Positions 1 through 8,477 of a stretch of 19,379 nucleotides of DNA are shown here, piece by piece. Position 1 is the first letter of the stretch; each line of letters opens with the position of its first letter. Origin of the DNA: Chrysochromulina tobinii (taxonomy: Eukaryota > Haptophyta > Prymnesiales > Chrysochromulinaceae); assembly GCA_001275005.1 (NCBI GenBank), contig JWZX01002345.1, positions 1-19,379 on the forward strand. The letters run 5' to 3'. The notes under the pieces were generated by a model that saw nothing but the letters and a program-made list of their open reading frames with translations, ran no database searches and was not told where the DNA came from. The position numbers and the translations under genes are program-made.

Positions 1-1944
1 CCCCCACCGTCTCCAGCAGCGCCTTCTCCCCCCCGACCGTCTCCAGCACCGCCCTCACCGTTCGCGCCGCAACCTTCTCCACCGCCGCCACAGTTGCCAC
101 CGCCATGCCCGTCATTCTCGCCGCCGCCGCAGCGACCGCCGCCACCCTCACCACCGCCACCCTCGCCGCAGTCACCCTCGCCGCCGCCTCCGATGCCACC
201 TGCTTCCGAAGGCGGGTTCTCTCCGCCGGCGCCTTTGCTTCCGCCACCCTATGCTCCTCCGAGCTTCAGCATCAGCTTCTCGGTCAGTGTATCTCCCGCG
301 GATCTCGCCTCCATTTCATCTGTCAACTTTGGCGCCGCGGCACTGGCAGCGACGCAAGCGGCACTCCAAGGCCGAGCCTCGGGTTCGACGATCATCTTGG
401 TCATCATCTCTGACACACATCGCATAGGCATGTCCATCGGTGCGCTCAACATGAACGTGCCGTCGAATCAATCGGCACTCATCGGTGGCGTCGTGGGCGG
501 CCTATGCGCTGGGCTGGTGGGTACCTGCGATGTCGTATCGATCGTGGCGCAAAGACGTCGCGCCCTTAGCTCGGCACAACGCGCCCTTAGCTCGCACAAC
601 GCGACGCCGGCGCAGCCACCAGCGGCAACCCCGGTTCTCTTAGAAGCCCAGCGGACGTACGACTACGCGGCGAGTGCGTCGCAGACCAATCTGAGTGCCA
701 CGTCCTCGGAAAGGTTTGCCGCTGTCGTGGCCAGCCTCGGAGTAACCGTCCTCTCGGTGGAGCTAACCGCTCTCTCAGTAACGATCACTGTAACTGAGAT
801 GGGCCCCGTGACCCAGAGCTACCTGGCTTATACGCTCGGAGGTGGCGCCATCGCAGAGGGCTTTGCGACACAGCTGCCGTCGCTCAGCCTGAACGTGAGC
901 GCGCTCGTCACAATTGCGCCTCCGCTGCCGTTGCCTGCCCTGCCTCAAGAGGTGAACCTTTCGACGGACGTCCTCGTTCCAGTAACGGCATCGCTCTCCT
1001 CCTCAATTGGAAGTGACAGCGCGAGCATCACCTTTGTTGTTATTACAGTCGTGATCGTCGTTTTCAGCGCCGCCGCCTTGGTCCTCTTGCTCATTCGCTC
1101 GGGCATATTGATCCGCCGGGCTCGTGGTAAGCCACATGAGAAGCGCGGCGCGAAGCCGTCTTTCGAGGCCATCACGCACACGATGACGACATCATCTAGC
1201 ACCTCGTCGACCGTGATGATGGACGAGAAGGACCAACCGCAAATCGAAATGAACTTAGATTTCATCACGCGGGCGAAACCTGACTCACCTGGAAAGCGCA
1301 TGAAGCCGTCATGCGTGGTGATCTTGCAGACTCCGCCAAACTCTCCGCCAAACTCTCCGACGTCGCGCAGGGCCCTGGCGTTCGGAGCGGCTCAGGCCAT
1401 CAACACAGGATCCGAGTCTGTTGCCCTGGCCGTCGCCCCGACAAGACTACCTGAGTCGTCTCTTACAGCGGCCACATCTCCGCCGCTCTTGCACCGTCTC
1501 AGCTTCGTCACGCCGGCCGCGCCTGCCACCGCCGCCGCACCCTTCGCCGCCGCTCCCTCCGCCGCCGCACCCTCGGCCCCAGACCCCTTCGCCGAGATAC
1601 GTTGGGTACATCGGGTCCGTCTCGTCGAGGTAGAGGTCGAGGTAGAGGAGGACACAGCTGCGGCCGCCTCTTCGAAGGAACGCCAGGAGGCGGAAGTGGT
1701 GAGCAGGGGCGGCGCTGAGGAGGCTCATGCGCTTCAGCTCATCCATGAGGGGTCGCCAGGCTCTTCAGGGTCTCCACAAAGTCCAAAGTCACCACGCTCT
1801 GCAAGGTCACCATCAAGGACACCACACACCGCGCCAAGGTGGTCTCCAGCTGCGAATGAGCACGATCATCTCGCAGCTGTAGCTGAGCCACCTCGCCCCG
1901 GGCATCAGCAGCCAAAGCTTACCCGGATTACTTCGTTCGCGTGA
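1..1944 (+). CDS. Pro-rich single-pass membrane protein with two SEA-like domains (5' partial)
   Basis: The frame is already open at base 1 and no ATG precedes the Pro/Ser stretch, so the start lies left of the window; the stop is TGA at 1942-1944. Order: a Pro/Ser spacer (1-260) like hydroxyproline-rich wall proteins; two roughly 95-residue alpha/beta domains (about 262-549 and 637-918) that resemble the SEA-like domains placed before membrane helices in many algal surface proteins; a strong membrane helix at about 1024-1095; basic stop-transfer residues (RRARGK); then a tail of about 280 residues rich in Ser-Pro, Ala and acidic stretches. Between the SEA-like domains is an RRR site and a 21-bp tandem duplication (559-599). 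Topology is probably outside-in. No enzymatic domain is visible in the tail. The many SP/TP pairs near the C-terminus (about 1748-1850) could be phosphorylated; that is inference. The product is a likely receptor or adhesion protein, and its exact role is unknown. Confidence 0.72.
   Translation, partial: PPPSPAAPSPPRPSPAPPSPFAPQPSPPPPQLPPPCPSFSPPPQRPPPPSPPPPSPQSPSPPPPMPPASEGGFSPPAPLLPPPYAPPSFSISFSVSVSPADLASISSVNFGAAALAATQAALQGRASGSTIILVIISDTHRIGMSIGALNMNVPSNQSALIGGVVGGLCAGLVGTCDVVSIVAQRRRALSSAQRALSSHNATPAQPPAATPVLLEAQRTYDYAASASQTNLSATSSERFAAVVASLGVTVLSVELTALSVTITVTEMGPVTQSYLAYTLGGGAIAEGFATQLPSLSLNVSALVTIAPPLPLPALPQEVNLSTDVLVPVTASLSSSIGSDSASITFVVITVVIVVFSAAALVLLLIRSGILIRRARGKPHEKRGAKPSFEAITHTMTTSSSTSSTVMMDEKDQPQIEMNLDFITRAKPDSPGKRMKPSCVVILQTPPNSPPNSPTSRRALAFGAAQAINTGSESVALAVAPTRLPESSLTAATSPPLLHRLSFVTPAAPATAAAPFAAAPSAAAPSAPDPFAEIRWVHRVRLVEVEVEVEEDTAAAASSKERQEAEVVSRGGAEEAHALQLIHEGSPGSSGSPQSPKSPRSARSPSRTPHTAPRWSPAANEHDHLAAVAEPPRPGHQQPKLTRITSFA
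559..599 (+). repeat. 21-bp tandem duplication in the inter-domain linker
   Basis: A 15-base identity (CGCGCCCTTAGCTCG) occurs at 559-573 and again at 580-594, followed each time by (G)CACAA. It encodes RALSSAQ then RALSSH directly after an RRR tract, in the linker between the two SEA-like domains of the membrane protein. Confidence 0.85.
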
Positions 1945-2427
1945 ACAGTGACGCGGATGACCGCGACGCGCGTTGTGCCGTATTTCCGAAAAGCAAAAAC
2001 CAAACACAAATCTCTGAGCATGTCACATGTACTACGTAGGAACAATAGGGACCCTACAATGTATCAGCTGGGTCTGTACTAGTAAGTCCTTGCACAAAGC
2101 TCACCGCTCATGCACTTGGTGGTTGGTGCTCGCCTTCGTCGATGTGTGAGTCATATGAACGAGTGGGCCCCCGAGACTGCATGCCAGAATGTCGGAATCT
2201 CAAATTTGCCAGACACGGCCCGGCCGAGCGCGCGCGGCGCCACGTCGTGTTCATTTCATTTAGGCGCCCGGCCTCCATGCATGCTCCCCGACGCGCCGCT
2301 GCTGCTGCCGGAGGCACGGCCCCCGCCGTTGCTCGACGCTCACCTAATCAATCCACCTCACACGACGCCTGCACCACCTCCGAATCCCCCCACCGCACGC
2401 CAGGGGTCCCTTTCACGTGGGGAGTGT
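1945..2427. other. Convergent intergenic region
   Basis: This is the 3' space between the + strand SEA-like gene and the - strand modular surface-protein gene. Short ORFs here show no recognisable domain or biased composition, and I see no clear AATAAA-type signal. It probably holds the two 3' UTRs. Confidence 0.5.
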
Positions 2428-5400
2428 TCAGATAAAACCCACTCCGCCGTTGCCCACGCCGTCGCCCCCTCCTTCGTCACCTTCCTTGCGAAGTTCATAG
2501 TCGCTCAATTGATGCTTGCCTGTGTCGACGTGATCGTCAGTAGCGACGGAGAGGTCGGCAGCGGAGCAGGCAGAGGAGCGCCCCCATGGCGGCTGATGCA
2601 CGACCGTCGCGCCCTCCCGCGCCGACCTTGCCGCCGCCACACAGTGCGCCTCCTCCTTAAGCTGGCGCGCCATGTCCTGATGCCGTGCAGCAGAGTACCT
2701 GCAGTCCGGTAGAGTACCTGCAGTCCTGATACCTGTAGGTGCGCTACCTGCAGCATGGTCTGCGCGTGCAGAGCCTTTCGTTTCGGAGGAATATCTGTCG
2801 AAGCGGTCGCTCATCTCGATGCCACCGCCGCCGCCACCGCCGCCGCCACTGCCGCCGCTGACACTGGGGATGGAGACGCTGCACGCGGGTGGCTCCTGTT
2901 GATGAAGCTCATCTTCGGAGACCGTGCTCGCGGACGTCTTGCGGAGCCAGTTGTTGATGTCTTTGCGCCGCAGCTCGACTCCCCTGCGCCTCAACCACCA
3001 ACATACCATCGCCAGGCAGCACAGCAGCCCAACAATCGCCGCGGGCACGGCGATGGCGAGGATGCTGATGGCGCCGCGACCAGCACTGTCCTGCGCGCCT
3101 GGCGACCGTTGCGGTGGCGGGAATGGAGAGAGCGAGGAAGACGGAGGCGGTGGCGGCGGCGGAGGTGCGACGTTCGCGATGGTGGGCGGCGTCACGACCG
3201 CGAGCACGGCGATCGAGACGCCGGTGACGCTCGCGAGCATCTCTGTCGCACCGCTCGGGCTGCTCGTCGCGCTGGCCATCGTCGACTGCACGGAGGTCGC
3301 CGTCACTGCGTACGTCTGGATGCTCACAATGACAATTACGCTGCCCGATGTTACATTCACCGTCACCGCCGATGGGTCGACGCCCGCCCGCGCCGCGATC
3401 GCACCCTGCATCTCGGTCCGCACGCTCAGGGTGAACGAGGAGACGTCGCCGGCGAGCTCGAGGGCGAATCCGACGAGGCTCATCGCCGGCGGCGATGGCG
3501 ACGGCGATGGCGGAGGCGGCGAGGGCGGCGGTTGTGGCAGTGAGGGTGGTGGCGACGATGGCGGCGAAGGTGGCGGTGAGGGTGGTGGCGAGGGCAGTGG
3601 CGGCGAACAGCCACCCGCTGGTGCGGGCGGCGATGGCGGCGGCGGTGAGGGCGAGGGCGGCGGCGGCGAGGGCGAGGGTGGCGAGGGTGGCGGCGGCATG
3701 TGAATGTGAGCCGGCGGGGGCGGTGGCGGCGGATAGTGGGTGTGCGGCGCACCGGCTCCAAACTGGACCTCTCGAAGGTAGCATTGGAACATGGCCTGAG
3801 AATCTGTGTTCGCGTAAGACGTGATGACCACCTGCCAGCGAGATGCGGTCACTGGGCTGCTAAAGGTGCCATACGCAAACTCCCCATCGGGGATGGTAGT
3901 GAAGTCGGTGTTTGAGCCAGGAACGGTGACGAGTGTCCCCGAAGTGTCCGCATACTTGAGGTGCACCTGCCCGAAGCGATACCAGGTCTGGCCTGCAACC
4001 CGCCAATGTGAAAACGTGTAGCGAGCGCCCATCTCAATAGTGTAGGTATATGGCAATGGTTGGTAGTTCGGTCCAGCAAAGTCGATGGAATTTCCAAGCG
4101 GGTTTGAGGCCGTGCCATCAAAGGGAGCCGTGATCGTGCACAGGTTGTACTGGCAAGCATAGGATACCAGCGGCGAATACTGTGGCACGGTCCAGCTCGA
4201 GCCAGACCCTGAATAGTATGTGATTCCGCTGACAGTGCTCACAGCAAGGAGGGATGCCATGGTGCCCGGAGATGAGGTAGGAGAGTGGCTATGCGGAGTG
4301 TGGCTGTGCGATCCACGAGGCCCGCAATTGGAGCAGTCGGTGCCGAGGCTGCATGCCGTATACTCGGCTCCAGGTCCGCCGTCGTCGCAGTCACCGTCAT
4401 TGGCGTAGCCGCACGTGTTTGAGCAAATCCCCGCCGCCGTGATGGGAGAGTGGCTATGCGGAGAGTGGCTGTGCGGAGTGTGGCTGTGAGATGACGAACG
4501 AGGTCCGCAACCGTAGCAGTCGGTGCCGAGGCTGCAGAACGAATACTCGGCTCCGGGCCCGCCGTCGTCGCACTCAGAGTCAATGGCGAAAAGGCACGTA
4601 TTTGAGCATTGTTCCGCCGTCGTGGGCGAGTGGCTGTGCGGAGAGTGGCTGTGCGACGGATAGTGGCCGTGCGGACTATGGCTGTGCGGATCGTGGCCGT
4701 GGAAAAAGAGCCGGCGGCCGCCGCGTGCGCTCACGCCGTGAGAGGCGCTGGCGGGACGGTCGGCGTCGGCGTCGACGATCGACCCAGAGCTCAGGCTGGT
4801 CCTGGCGTGCGCGAGCTGTCGCCCATCATGCTGGCTGCCCGGTAGGGCTCGTCCGAGCTCCGTCGAAGGCGGTCGCGGTGGCGGCGATGGCAGGGCGAGT
4901 GGCATTGGCGGATATGGCTGTACTGCGCGCACCCCGGCAACAGGGTGGTGGTGGCTCGTTACAGCGCCTTCCAAGACCATGAGGCCCGAGGGAACAGGCG
5001 GGGGAGGCGAACACGTGCCGCACGCGACCGGGCAAGTGATCTGCGCGATGGAATAGGAAGCGCACGCGGAGGGCTGTGCGGAGAAGTAGGAGCACGGCAT
5101 GGGTGCGCCACCCGAGTCGAAGGCGCCGCTGTCCACACCATCAGCGCATATTTGAGTGAGCGGCGGCGGCGGCGGCGGCGGTGGCGGAGGCGGCGGAGGA
5201 GGCGGAGGAGGCGTCGGCGGCGCCGCCAACGCCGTCAGATGCGCACGAGTTCCATCGCCATCAGGCCGTGTCGAGTTCATGGCGCTCACCCGCGGGATGC
5301 AGAGCATGAGGAAGGCCAAGGCGAGGCACCGGTTGCGGTCGGACCGATTTCGCCTCCAGCAAACGGCGAAGACGAGCGATCCCAGCCTTAACAATACGTT

Positions 5401-5931
5401 GCCAAAGTTGAGCCACTCCACCGCACCCCAAGGCACACCGCTGCCATCGCCGACCACACGCGCGGCTTCCTCGACGGTGGGGCGAACGCGCATGCCGGTG
5501 TAGCGCACGAGCTTGCCAGTGCCGCCTGAGCGCAGCTCCGACGTCTTGTAAAGGAGCAGCGGGGGCGGCTGTGCGCGCGGGGCGCAGTCCGCGCAGTCGG
5601 TGCCACACGGGCAGTCGGAGAACTCGGTGCTGGCGCCACCGTCGTCGCAGGGGCCGCCGTCGTCGCAATTGGAGCCGTAACCGTGCATTCCAATGCACGC
5701 AGCGTAGCACAGGCTGGTAGGCGATGGGGTCGCAGGCGGGGCCTTTGGAAGCGATGGTGGCCCAGGCGGCGCCCTTGGAGGCGATGCTGGCCCAGGCGAT
5801 GCCCTTGGAGGCGATGGTGGCAACGGTTGGCGCGGTCCAAAGACCACACAGTTGGCACCGTACGCGCACGTCGGCAACTCGGAGCCGGGGCCGTCGACGC
5901 ACTTGTTGCTGTTCCGTAGAGCCTTCGGCAT
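2428..5931 (-). CDS. Modular cell-surface protein: LNR-like, ShK-like, His-rich, lectin-like, SEA-like and TM modules
   Basis: One long - strand frame is open from 6057 to the TGA at 2428-2430. I take the ATG at 5931 (the next upstream ATG is 5994); a pyrimidine-rich tract ending CCGAG just before 5931 may be a splice acceptor, so an upstream exon with a signal peptide is possible. Order: two six-Cys LNR-like modules (the first partial, about 5901-5830; the second about 5709-5575); two hydrophobic segments (about 5415-5356 and 5331-5284) separated by an Arg-rich loop; a polyproline tract; an ShK-like six-Cys module ending CxxxCxxC (about 5148-5008); a His-Ser-Pro linker (about 4698-4624); two good LNR-like modules (4605-4495 and 4422-4312); a beta-rich segment (about 4240-3755) whose end resembles F5/8C-type galactose-binding domains; Pro-Ser spacers; a SEA-like domain (about 3483-3190); a membrane helix (about 3072-2998); and a cytosolic tail with a Gly run. 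It is probably a surface receptor or adhesin. The module names are by pattern only. Confidence 0.75.
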   Translation of the reverse strand: MPKALRNSNKCVDGPGSELPTCAYGANCVVFGPRQPLPPSPPRASPGPASPPRAPPGPPSLPKAPPATPSPTSLCYAACIGMHGYGSNCDDGGPCDDGGASTEFSDCPCGTDCADCAPRAQPPPLLLYKTSELRSGGTGKLVRYTGMRVRPTVEEAARVVGDGSGVPWGAVEWLNFGNVLLRLGSLVFAVCWRRNRSDRNRCLALAFLMLCIPRVSAMNSTRPDGDGTRAHLTALAAPPTPPPPPPPPPPPPPPPPPLTQICADGVDSGAFDSGGAPMPCSYFSAQPSACASYSIAQITCPVACGTCSPPPPVPSGLMVLEGAVTSHHHPVAGVRAVQPYPPMPLALPSPPPRPPSTELGRALPGSQHDGRQLAHARTSLSSGSIVDADADRPASASHGVSARGGRRLFFHGHDPHSHSPHGHYPSHSHSPHSHSPTTAEQCSNTCLFAIDSECDDGGPGAEYSFCSLGTDCYGCGPRSSSHSHTPHSHSPHSHSPITAAGICSNTCGYANDGDCDDGGPGAEYTACSLGTDCSNCGPRGSHSHTPHSHSPTSSPGTMASLLAVSTVSGITYYSGSGSSWTVPQYSPLVSYACQYNLCTITAPFDGTASNPLGNSIDFAGPNYQPLPYTYTIEMGARYTFSHWRVAGQTWYRFGQVHLKYADTSGTLVTVPGSNTDFTTIPDGEFAYGTFSSPVTASRWQVVITSYANTDSQAMFQCYLREVQFGAGAPHTHYPPPPPPPAHIHMPPPPSPPSPSPPPPSPSPPPPSPPAPAGGCSPPLPSPPPSPPPSPPSSPPPSLPQPPPSPPPPSPSPSPPAMSLVGFALELAGDVSSFTLSVRTEMQGAIAARAGVDPSAVTVNVTSGSVIVIVSIQTYAVTATSVQSTMASATSSPSGATEMLASVTGVSIAVLAVVTPPTIANVAPPPPPPPPSSSLSPFPPPQRSPGAQDSAGRGAISILAIAVPAAIVGLLCCLAMVCWWLRRRGVELRRKDINNWLRKTSASTVSEDELHQQEPPACSVSIPSVSGGSGGGGGGGGGIEMSDRFDRYSSETKGSARADHAAGSAPTGIRTAGTLPDCRYSAARHQDMARQLKEEAHCVAAARSAREGATVVHQPPWGRSSACSAADLSVATDDHVDTGKHQLSDYELRKEGDEGGGDGVGNGGVGFI
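2692..2758 (-). repeat. CTGCAGGTA minisatellite in the tail of the surface-protein gene
   Basis: Imperfect units of about 19 bp: AGAGTACCTGCAGTCC (+ strand) at 2692-2707 and 2711-2726, with two decayed copies to 2758. On the coding strand each unit reads CAGGTA, a splice-donor-like string, but the host reading frame stays open and protein-like on both sides, so I treat it as coding. Confidence 0.7.
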
Positions 5932-6121
5932 CGCTCGGAAAAGAAAAAGGCATCTTCTGGTATGAGGGTCGTACTGAACTGAGCGTCCACACATTAAAAG
6001 TAACCACCCGGAAGAGATAGTGCCCACTCTTCCACGCAATTCGTCTTTTGTAGTTGCCTATGAAAACCCCATTCGTCCCGCGCGCGCGCCGCCGTACTCG
6101 CTCTCAGTCCTCGATCCGCGG
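5932..6121. promoter_or_regulatory. Divergent promoter region between surface-protein gene and orphan nuclear gene
   Basis: These 190 bp separate the chosen ATG of the - strand modular gene from the ATG at 6122 of the + strand gene. It has a more AT-rich patch (about 5935-6060) than its flanks. No clear TATA box is seen. If the - strand gene has an upstream exon, part of this region is intron. The assignment comes from gene orientation. Confidence 0.4.
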
Positions 6122-7396
6122 ATGGCTGACACGAACCCGTTCTCGCGGAAGCGCGCCCGTGCCGACCCGCGCGCCTGGCACGTTCCGGCGAGCACGCCGC
6201 GTACCTCCTCCTCCGTCGCGCCGTGGTCGCAGCCGCTGCCCACCGCGGACCTGCCGACCACCACGGGCCTCTCGCTTGGCCGCCGGCTGCTGCCGCCGGC
6301 GCCGGCGCCCAGCATGTCATCGAACGTACCGCCAGCAGCTGCGGTTCGGACGCAAGTCGTACGCCTCGCGGCCGACGACATCGAGGACATCTCCGACGAT
6401 GACGACTCCTTCGGGCGGCCTCACGTGCGACCCTATGTGACCAGCGAGGCGCAGCCACCCGTGGCGCCTCCGCAGCACTCGCGGCCGCCGCCCTCGGGTG
6501 CATACGCCGCGGCAGCGTCTGCTCCGCCGCTGGCGCTGCCGGCTCCTCCCCTTCCAGCGCCGCCGCCGCCGCCGCCGCCACCGTTCAGCGCGGCGCGACT
6601 GTCGATGGGCAGCGCGCTGCAGCGAGCGCTGCCGCCGGCTGCCGCGCCGGCGCCGGCGGCGCCACCGCGCAGCTCATTCGTGGCGAGTATGCGCCTGAGC
6701 ACGGCACAGCTCGGCGAGACGGTCACGGCCAAGTCCTCCGGCCGCGCCGGCGGCCGGCGGCTGAGCGGCGCATGCAGCGCCTTCGTGCTTCGCGCCGCGA
6801 ACGAGGCGGCGGCGGCGACGCAGATGTTGCTCGTGCGTCACTGCGTGGCTGGTCCGAGCGTGCCGTCGTTCGAGACGCTGTGCGCCGCGATGCACGCTGT
6901 GCGCCACCGCGTCCTCCGCCCGATACGCGTGCTTGCGACAGCGCCTCTGGTGATGCTCGAGGCCATTGACGAAGCAGAGCAGCATAGCCGAGGCGTGGAT
7001 GGCCGATCGCCGACCGATGCGGACGATGACTCGGCCTCCGCTGCGGGGGGGGCAGCCTCCCAGACCGAGCTGCCGCCGCCGCCGCCGCCGCTGCGCGTGC
7101 TCATGTCGCGCGCCACCTTCGACCGAGCGTGCGGCGGTGGCGGCGGCCGGTTCGTCGTCTTCGCGCCTTTTCTCGAAGCGTCACGGGGAGCATGCGGACG
7201 AGCGACACTGCTGCTCGCGTCTTATGCGGAGGCGCTCCCGTACCCGACACTACCGCCGCCGCCGTCGCTGCCGCCGCTCCATGACCAGCGTGATCCGCAT
7301 GCGCATGCGCTGCTAGCGCTTCCCTGGGCGCTCGCGGCGCAGTTTGCGCCAGAGGACGGTGATCGCGCCACGCCGCCCTGCAGCGCAGTCTACTGA
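6122..7396 (+). CDS. Hypothetical protein with basic NLS-like motif, acidic patch and conserved-looking C-terminal region
   Basis: The frame is open from a GTG at 6020, but the first ATG is at 6122, giving 424 residues; the stop is at 7394-7396. I do not recognise the family. Visible parts: a basic cluster SRKRAR at residues 7-12 that fits a nuclear localisation signal; an acidic patch with a short hydrophobic run before it (about residues 79-95), which looks like a SUMO-interacting type of motif; Ala/Pro-rich disorder with a polyproline run to about residue 190; then a better-structured part (about residues 210-290 and 323-372) with alternating hydrophobic and Arg residues, split by an acidic, Ser-rich insert. 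Codon use is strongly GC-biased, like its neighbours. It may be a nuclear protein; the function cannot be read from the sequence. Confidence 0.62.
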   Translation: MADTNPFSRKRARADPRAWHVPASTPRTSSSVAPWSQPLPTADLPTTTGLSLGRRLLPPAPAPSMSSNVPPAAAVRTQVVRLAADDIEDISDDDDSFGRPHVRPYVTSEAQPPVAPPQHSRPPPSGAYAAAASAPPLALPAPPLPAPPPPPPPPFSAARLSMGSALQRALPPAAAPAPAAPPRSSFVASMRLSTAQLGETVTAKSSGRAGGRRLSGACSAFVLRAANEAAAATQMLLVRHCVAGPSVPSFETLCAAMHAVRHRVLRPIRVLATAPLVMLEAIDEAEQHSRGVDGRSPTDADDDSASAAGGAASQTELPPPPPPLRVLMSRATFDRACGGGGGRFVVFAPFLEASRGACGRATLLLASYAEALPYPTLPPPPSLPPLHDQRDPHAHALLALPWALAAQFAPEDGDRATPPCSAVY

Positions 7397-8477
7397 GACA
7401 CGTCGACACGAAGTGTGTTGAGCACAAAATCGGGAGATGCCAAAGGCTCTTAAGGTACAGAGTTTGAATGCCCGGACTACTATTTCGTTTTCACACGTTT
7501 GGACGTTATCGCGAGGTCGGTCGCCCGACGGGACGCGGCGGGCCCGCGACGACAAACACGTGGACCCCGACTCGTCGAAAAAGAGGCTTCTTTCTCGCGG
7601 CTTGGCTAAGGCTTGGCTGACCCCCATAGCCATTCCCCGACTGGATGCAGCCCGCGTAACTTCCCACCTCGTGCGTTCAACAAACTTATCAGAGTGCTGC
7701 TGTGATGTCGCCTTCAGCCGCGCTAACGTCATGCAACGTTGCAACCTGTGGAGAGAGCGCAGCGCACGCGAATCGAGCCACAGCGCGACGTCATTCATTC
7801 GACAGTCCACCTGCCGTGGCGAGAGCAGAGTATGACCGAGAGCGGCGCGCCACACGGTGCCACGGATGGTAGCGGTGGGCGGTGATTGCAATGAGCTCAC
7901 GAGGCATGGTGCTTGTGAACATGCGCGGTGCGTCATCTGGAGCATGAAAGAAGGATGGAACGGACCGTTGCCTCTATCACCCGGGTAAGTGGGATACAAG
8001 GGTAAGACCTATACGGCCGATCGCAGCCACCCGTCCCAATAAAGGGAGAGGCAGCCACCGTGACTGTTGCATCTCAGCGAACCGCGGCGAGGCATCGGAG
8101 GGCCTTGCCGCGGTTTAGAGGAGTGCGCGTGGATGTTGCTTGACGGCGCGATGGCTCGGCTTGGCGCTGGGCTTGTGCGGTGGGGTGGCAAGGCCCTCGC
8201 TGCGGCGGTATCGCACGAGCCCGCGCACCTCGCGTCGAGAGGACGTCGTGAAAAGGCGCGTCGTCGCAGAAGTCTCGTCAAAATCCCGCGAACACGTCAC
8301 CTTTTTCTCGAAGTTGGTAACAGAAACCGGTCCTTCCTTCCACTGTGTTTGCCGTCTTTTCCGATTCGCCAAACTTTCTCAAACTTAGAGATTGAACTCG
8401 CCGAAACATCTTTTTCCGGGGAGCGCCAGGATCCTATCCTCCCCTTCGTGGCTGCCCAGGACGCCGCGGCGGCGACG
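7397..8477. other. Intergenic region and probable 5' leader of the phosphatase gene
   Basis: No coding signal I trust. Overlapping ORFs at 7437-7835 (+) and 7313-7999 (-) show no domain and run opposite each other. From about 8030 onward the sequence is probably the promoter or 5' UTR of the phosphatase gene; the frame is open upstream of 8478, but the translated residues look unlike protein and upstream starts are weak. A 14-bp hairpin lies at 8080-8115. Confidence 0.5.
8080..8115 (+). other. GC-rich 14-bp stem-loop upstream of the phosphatase gene
   Basis: The left arm 8080-8093 (AACCGCGGCGAGGC) pairs with the right arm 8102-8115 (GCCTTGCCGCGGTT) with 13 Watson-Crick pairs and one G-T, around an 8-base loop. 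If transcribed it would be a stable 5' leader hairpin about 360 bases before the ATG. Confidence 0.6.

Noticed and set aside
2755-3824. Long + strand open frames opposite the SEA-like and Pro-Ser part of the surface-protein gene
   Set aside because: Gly/Arg-rich mirror images of the Pro-Ser codons; no domain, and the - strand frame has clear SEA-like and membrane segments.
4491-5391. Arg/Gly-rich + strand frames opposite the LNR-like and polyproline modules
   Set aside because: Products of GC-rich repeats on the antisense strand; the cysteine patterns on the - strand are real module signatures.
6020-6121. N-terminal extension of the nuclear-type gene from a GTG
   Set aside because: No ATG, and the residues before the ATG at 6122 look like untranslated leader.
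7437-7835. 132-residue + strand ORF with MPKAL start
   Set aside because: It shares a short GATGCCRAAGGCTCT string with the 5' end of the surface-protein gene, but no further similarity or domain; judged chance.
7313-7999. 228-residue - strand ORF overlapping the end of the nuclear-type gene
   Set aside because: No domain, overlaps an established gene on the other strand, amino-acid composition looks random.
8067-8477. N-terminal extension of the phosphatase from TTG or the ATG at 8133
   Set aside because: Composition unlike the rest of the protein, includes the hairpin region, and the ATG at 8478 has the better context; not excluded without a mapped 5' end.
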